DNA of 64,000 nt. It comes from an uncultured Collinsella sp. (GTDB lineage Bacteria > Actinomycetota > Coriobacteriia > Coriobacteriales > Coriobacteriaceae). The number at the start of each line of letters is the position of its first letter. Position 1 is the first letter of the stretch. The stretch covers positions 296,106 to 360,105 of the forward strand of contig CAKUEW010000002.1 of NCBI GenBank assembly GCA_934646815.1, given 5' to 3'. Under the pieces are notes generated by a model, which had not been told where the DNA came from, made no database searches, and saw nothing but the letters and a program-made list of their open reading frames with translations. Below are positions 63,159 to 64,000 of this stretch, one piece after another. Made by a program: the position numbers and the translations under genes.

Positions 63159-63283
63159 GGCTACTGTGGGGCCGGTGCGTCAACCTGAGGTGCTGCGCAT
63201 ACAAAGTTGGGAGGGTCTGAATTGCACTCTGTTGAAGTGGGCCCTTATCCCGATAGGGGCCTTTCTTGGCAGGGCCTCTTTAG

Positions 63284-63352
63284 AAGTTGCGGTGAAATAG
63301 GGACTGATTAGGCCTTTAACCTGGTAAAACAGTCCCTATTTCACCGCAACTT
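63284..63352. repeat. Dispersed hairpin, GTTGCGGTGAAATA family, copy 4
   Basis: AAGTTGCGGTGAAATAGGG plus four bases is a perfect 23-bp inverse of the right arm; the loop is 23 bases. It abuts the transketolase terminator. Confidence 0.94.
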
Positions 63353-63382
63353 AAAAGGGGCGCCCTGTTGGAGGACGCCCCT
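63353..63382 (-). terminator. Transketolase terminator
   Basis: Minus-strand AGGGGCG and CGCCCCT enclose 13 bases and are followed by TTTTAAG. It lies about 50 bp after the stop. Confidence 0.72.
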
Positions 63383-63431
63383 GTTAGGGTTTAGGTCAAG
63401 CTGCCGAGGCTGTGCCTTGGCTCGTCTTGCC

Positions 63432-64000
63432 TTAGGCCAAGAACTCCTTGGTGGTCGCCACGATGTTGGCGGCGTCCAGGCCGTACTTGTGCAGGAGCTC
63501 GGCGCCCGGGCCGGACTCGCCGAAGGTGTCGTTGACGCCGATCTTCTTGAGCGGCGTCGGGCACTGCTCGCACAGGACGTCGGCGACGGCGCTGCCCAGG
63601 CCGCCGATCACGGAGTGCTCCTCGACGGTCACGACGTGGCCGGTCTTGGCGGCGCTCTTGACGATCAGGTCGGCGTCGATGGGCTTGATGGTATGCATGT
63701 TGATGACCTCGGCATCGATGCCCTCGGCGGCGAGCTGCTCGGCGGCCTCGAGGGCCTCGCCGACCATCAGGCCGCAGGCGACGATGGTGACGTCGGCGCC
63801 CTCGCGCATGACGATGCCGCGGCCCAGCTCGAACTTGTAGGTCTCGGGGTCATTGATGACCGGCGAGGCCAGGCGGGCGAAGCGCATGTACACGGGGCCG
63901 TCGCACTCGTAGGCGGCACGCGTCACGGCGCGGGCCTCCACGTCGTCGGCGGGCACGATCACGGTCATGCCGGGGACGGTGCGCATGAGCGCGATGTCCT
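63432..64000 (-). CDS. Transketolase, C-terminal subunit (partial)
   Basis: The gene runs off the window; 189 C-terminal residues are seen, entering at ...DIALMRTVPGMTVIVPAD. They contain the Pyr-domain end (PVYMRFARLASPV) and the C-terminal transketolase domain (VTIVACGLMVGEALEAA, HTIKPIDADLIVKSA, TGHVVTVEEHSVIGGLGSAVAD). The spacing and early stop match the split transketolases of actinobacteria and Firmicutes, where two genes make up the enzyme. It serves the non-oxidative pentose phosphate pathway. Confidence 0.9.
   Translation of the reverse strand, partial: DIALMRTVPGMTVIVPADDVEARAVTRAAYECDGPVYMRFARLASPVINDPETYKFELGRGIVMREGADVTIVACGLMVGEALEAAEQLAAEGIDAEVINMHTIKPIDADLIVKSAAKTGHVVTVEEHSVIGGLGSAVADVLCEQCPTPLKKIGVNDTFGESGPGAELLHKYGLDAANIVATTKEFLA

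Overview
The window looks like a stretch of a high-GC, anaerobic gut actinobacterium of the class Coriobacteriia, most likely Collinsella or a close relative. This is an inference from protein character: FHA/Ser-Thr kinase clusters, FtsE/FtsX with actinobacterial features, split transketolase, siroheme sulfite reductase and rubredoxin. No rRNA or other marker was available to settle it. Coding density is high and almost every long ORF opposite a real gene is a GC-driven shadow.

Layout. (1) Bases 1-21103 form a phosphothreonine signalling locus built around a divergent promoter region near 14969-15195. Leftward genes encode zinc-ribbon membrane proteins, a Ser/Thr kinase without a membrane segment, two FHA proteins, a PP2C phosphatase, a membrane Ser/Thr kinase, a membrane protein with a T-x-V-L motif array, a 1312-residue Ig-like surface protein and two more zinc-ribbon proteins. 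Rightward genes encode a WG-repeat kinase, an FHA protein and a DUF6273-type kinase. (2) 21605-24736 is a copper module: CsoR-type operator, copA, copZ, csoR. (3) 24849-29583 is accessory: a small zinc-ribbon membrane protein, an amidohydrolase, a DUF559/AbiEi-like protein bracketed by palindrome arrays, and an unknown protein. (4) 29949-36136 is gltD-gltB. (5) 36531-41133 holds an arylsulfotransferase-family gene, a frameshifted membrane-protein remnant, gpmA and an NRAMP transporter. (6) 41570-52950 appears to be one leftward unit of twelve genes for sulfur assimilation: a sulfonate-type ABC importer (binding protein fused to permease), MetY, siroheme sulfite reductase, TusA, thioredoxin, a ThiS-like carrier, an E1-like enzyme, a JAMM protease, a sirohydrochlorin chelatase and an iron/tetrapyrrole-type ABC importer. 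This matches protein-thiocarboxylate-dependent homocysteine synthesis. (7) 53280-64000 carries a rubredoxin/flavin reductase pair, smpB with a TPR gene, tRNA-Glu and tRNA-Gln, a VanZ-like gene, a serine recombinase, rnr, ftsX-ftsE and the C-terminal part of a split transketolase.

The most striking non-coding signal is a set of intergenic palindrome arrays. Five arrays (22 units in all) are built from 58-bp inverted-repeat units spaced at 80-81 bp. A sixth array uses unrelated arms with a 60-61 bp period. Several families of single long hairpins are also dispersed between genes, and some of them supply or overlap the stop codon of the neighbouring gene. I do not recognise these as a described element class.
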